A stretch of 12,992 nt of DNA from an uncultured Clostridia bacterium (GTDB taxonomy: Bacteria; Bacillota; Clostridia; TANB77; CAG-508): the NCBI GenBank assembly GCA_934162925.1, contig CAKPJR010000022.1, positions 1 through 12,992 of the forward strand. Direction: 5' to 3'. Below the pieces are notes generated by a model. It saw only the letters and a list, made by a program, of their open reading frames with translations. It made no database searches and had not been told where the DNA came from. Shown here in pieces: positions 10,825 to 12,992 of this stretch. The position numbers and the translations under genes were made by a program. Position 1 is the stretch's first letter. Each line of letters begins with the position of its first letter.

Positions 10825-12992
10825 ATGAATTTTGATGAATGGAAAAATTTCAAAGGTGGAAAATGGGAAAAAGAAATAGATGTAAGAGATTTTATTCAAA
10901 ATAACTACACACCCTATGAAGGAGATGACAGTTTTTTAGTAGATGCAACAGATAGAACTAAAAAATTGTGGAACGAAGTTCTTAAATTATATGAACAAGA
11001 AAGAGAAAATGGAGGCGTTTTAGATGCTGATACTAAAACTCCATCTGCAATTAATGCTTATGAGGCAGGATACATTGATAAGGACTTAGAGCAAATTGTA
11101 GGTCTTCAAACAGATGCTCCATTAAAAAGAGCTATTATGCCAAATGGTGGTATTAGAATAGTAGAAAAATCAGCAGAAAGTTATGGATTAAAAGTTGATC
11201 CAGAAACAGATTATATCTACCATAATTTAAGAAAAACACATAATGATGGTGTATTTAGTGTTTATACACCAGACATAAGAGCTGCTAGAAGTGCTCACTT
11301 ACTTACAGGTCTACCAGATGGTTATGGACGTGGAAGAATTATAGGTGATTACAGAAGAGTTGCTTTATATGGTATAGATGCTTTAGTAGCAGAGAAAAAA
11401 GAAGAACTTGATGTGCTTAATGTTGATGAATTTACTGAAGAAGTTATTCGTGAACGTGAAGAAGTTTCTGATCAAATAAAAGCATTAAATGATTTAAAAG
11501 CAATGGCTGCAAAATATGGTTTTGATATTTCAGTTCCAGCAAAAAATGCTAAAGAAGCTGTTCAATGGTTATACTTTGGTTACTTAGGAGCAATTAAAGA
11601 TCAAAACGGTGCAGCAATGAGTCTTGGTAGAACATCTACTTTCTTAGATATCTACTTTGAAAGAGATTTTAAAGCAGGTCTTCTTACAGAAGCAGAAGCT
11701 CAAGAATTAATGGATCATTTTGTTATGAAATTAAGATTAGTAAGATTCTTAAGAGCACCTGAATACAATGCACTATTTAGTGGAGACCCTGTATGGGTAA
11801 CTGAAAGTATCGGTGGTATGGGAATTGACGGTAGAACATTAGTTACTAAAAACTCTTTTAGAATTCTTCATACTCTAACAACTCTTGGACCTGCTCCAGA
11901 GCCAAACTTAACAGTTCTATGGTCTACAAGATTACCTGAAGGATTTAAAAGATTTACAACAAATTTATCTATTCAAACGTCATCTATCCAATATGAAAAT
12001 GATGATTTAATGAGAATTACACTTGGAGATGATTACGGAATAGCTTGTTGTGTATCTGCAATGAAAATTGGTAAACAAATGCAATTCTTTGGAGCAAGAG
12101 CTAACCTTGCTAAAACATTGCTTTATGCTATAAATGGTGGTAGAGATGAAAATTCAGGAAAACAAGTAGCTCCTAAATTTGAAGGAATTACTTCTGAATA
12201 TTTGGATTACAATGAAGTAATGGAAAAATTTGATACTATGATGGATTATGTTGCTAAAATTTATATAAAAGCATTAAACGCAATTCATTATATGCATGAT
12301 AAATATTCATATGAAGCATTAGAAATGGCTCTTCATGATAGAGAAGAAGATATATTAAGAACTATGGCTTGTGGAATAGCTGGCTTATCCGTAGTTGCTG
12401 ATTCACTTTCTGCAATTAAATATGCTAAAGTTAAAACAATCAGAAATGAAGATGGATTAGTAGTAGATTACAAAGTTGAAGGAGATTTTCCAAAGTACGG
12501 AAATGATGATGACAGAGTTGATCAAATAGCTGTAGCCTTAGTAAAAACATTTTTAAATAAACTACAAAAACATTATACTTATAGAAATTCAAAACATACA
12601 TTATCAATTCTTACAATTACATCAAATGTTGTATATGGTAAGAATACAGGTAATACACCTGATGGAAGAAGAGCTGGAGAACCTTTTGGACCTGGAGCAA
12701 ATCCTCTACACGGAAGAGATGTAAATGGTTCACTTGCAGTATTAAATACAATTGCAAAACTTCCATATGAATATGCTGAAGATGGTATATCATATACATT
12801 TGCAATTACACCAGCAGCACTTGGTAAAGAAGAAGATACAAGAATTACTAACTTAGTAAATATGTTAGATGGATATTTTGCAAAAACTGGTCACCATATA
12901 AACGTAAACGTATTTGATAGATCTTTATTGTTAGATGCTATGGATCACCCAGAAAAATATCCTCAACTTACAATAAGAGTTTCTGGATATGC
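10825..12992 (+). CDS. pflB: Formate C-acetyltransferase (pyruvate formate-lyase), 3' end cut by window
   Basis: This oxygen-sensitive glycyl-radical enzyme converts pyruvate and CoA to acetyl-CoA and formate in the cytoplasm during anaerobic growth. The 722 complete codons show family landmarks throughout: the active-site cysteine pair in GIACCVSAM (Cys408-Cys409, matching E. coli C418-C419), NTPDGRRAGEPFGPGANP near 610, and the glycyl-radical motif RVSGYA with Gly721, at which the window ends; only about 20-25 residues are missing. The start ATG follows GAGAGG by about 8 bases and gives MNFDEWKNFKGGKW, a normal N-terminus. The reading frame is intact. Activation needs the radical-SAM enzyme PflA, usually encoded next door, here expected beyond the right edge. 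It is divergent from the mltG operon. Confidence 0.98.
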   Translation, partial: MNFDEWKNFKGGKWEKEIDVRDFIQNNYTPYEGDDSFLVDATDRTKKLWNEVLKLYEQERENGGVLDADTKTPSAINAYEAGYIDKDLEQIVGLQTDAPLKRAIMPNGGIRIVEKSAESYGLKVDPETDYIYHNLRKTHNDGVFSVYTPDIRAARSAHLLTGLPDGYGRGRIIGDYRRVALYGIDALVAEKKEELDVLNVDEFTEEVIREREEVSDQIKALNDLKAMAAKYGFDISVPAKNAKEAVQWLYFGYLGAIKDQNGAAMSLGRTSTFLDIYFERDFKAGLLTEAEAQELMDHFVMKLRLVRFLRAPEYNALFSGDPVWVTESIGGMGIDGRTLVTKNSFRILHTLTTLGPAPEPNLTVLWSTRLPEGFKRFTTNLSIQTSSIQYENDDLMRITLGDDYGIACCVSAMKIGKQMQFFGARANLAKTLLYAINGGRDENSGKQVAPKFEGITSEYLDYNEVMEKFDTMMDYVAKIYIKALNAIHYMHDKYSYEALEMALHDREEDILRTMACGIAGLSVVADSLSAIKYAKVKTIRNEDGLVVDYKVEGDFPKYGNDDDRVDQIAVALVKTFLNKLQKHYTYRNSKHTLSILTITSNVVYGKNTGNTPDGRRAGEPFGPGANPLHGRDVNGSLAVLNTIAKLPYEYAEDGISYTFAITPAALGKEEDTRITNLVNMLDGYFAKTGHHINVNVFDRSLLLDAMDHPEKYPQLTIRVSGY

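Noticed and set aside
12617..12805. Minus-strand frame inside pflB
   Set aside because: pflB is unmistakable on the plus strand; this is a shadow with low-complexity composition.

Overview
The window is a very AT-rich, low-GC Gram-positive chromosome segment. The compact AT-only intergenic spacers, AGGAGG-type ribosome binding sites, strong TTGACA/TATAAT promoters, and the pflB, mltG and Tn4451-type genes all point to an anaerobic member of the class Clostridia. I cannot name a genus.

Layout. 1-1250: a membrane-anchored protein of unknown function (115-687), bracketed by two near-perfect inverted copies of a 43-bp repeat, with a third partial copy at 1024-1049; the repeats look like palindromic REP/RAYT-type or MITE-type elements. 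1269-1917: an isolated acidic protein of unknown function with its own promoter and terminator. 1985-2610: mobile-element debris, namely a relaxase fragment, a 46-bp degenerate copy of the 3' half of tRNA-Leu, and the last 40 codons of a tyrosine recombinase. 2559-2705: a promoter-hairpins-terminator unit that could be a small RNA. 2790-7415: a Tn4451/TnpX-like mobilizable transposon reading leftwards. Its genes are a large serine recombinase (frameshifted) preceded by a leader-peptide/terminator-type leader, an oriT-like hairpin, a MobV relaxase, TnpV and a small membrane protein. 7427-7911: a small orphan gene and an intact tRNA-Leu(UAA), the probable original insertion site. 8094-8306: a small convergent gene.

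8365-10676 is a leftward cell-envelope operon: a membrane-anchored protein with stalk, SH3 and truncated GH18-like domains (frameshifted), followed 12 nt later by mltG, the endolytic murein transglycosylase. Divergent from it, pflB (pyruvate formate-lyase) runs off the right edge just after the glycyl-radical motif.

Reading as a whole: a chromosomal backbone (tRNA-Leu, mltG operon, pflB) sits beside an eroded tRNA-associated island into which a TnpX/MobV/TnpV transposon has inserted. The most notable signals are the recombinase leader (promoter, upstream hairpin, antiterminator-like segment, terminator overlapped by a 21-codon reading frame, and a stop codon overlapping the recombinase TTG start) and two similar one-base frameshifts in otherwise well-conserved genes, which may be either real mutations or a systematic sequence error.
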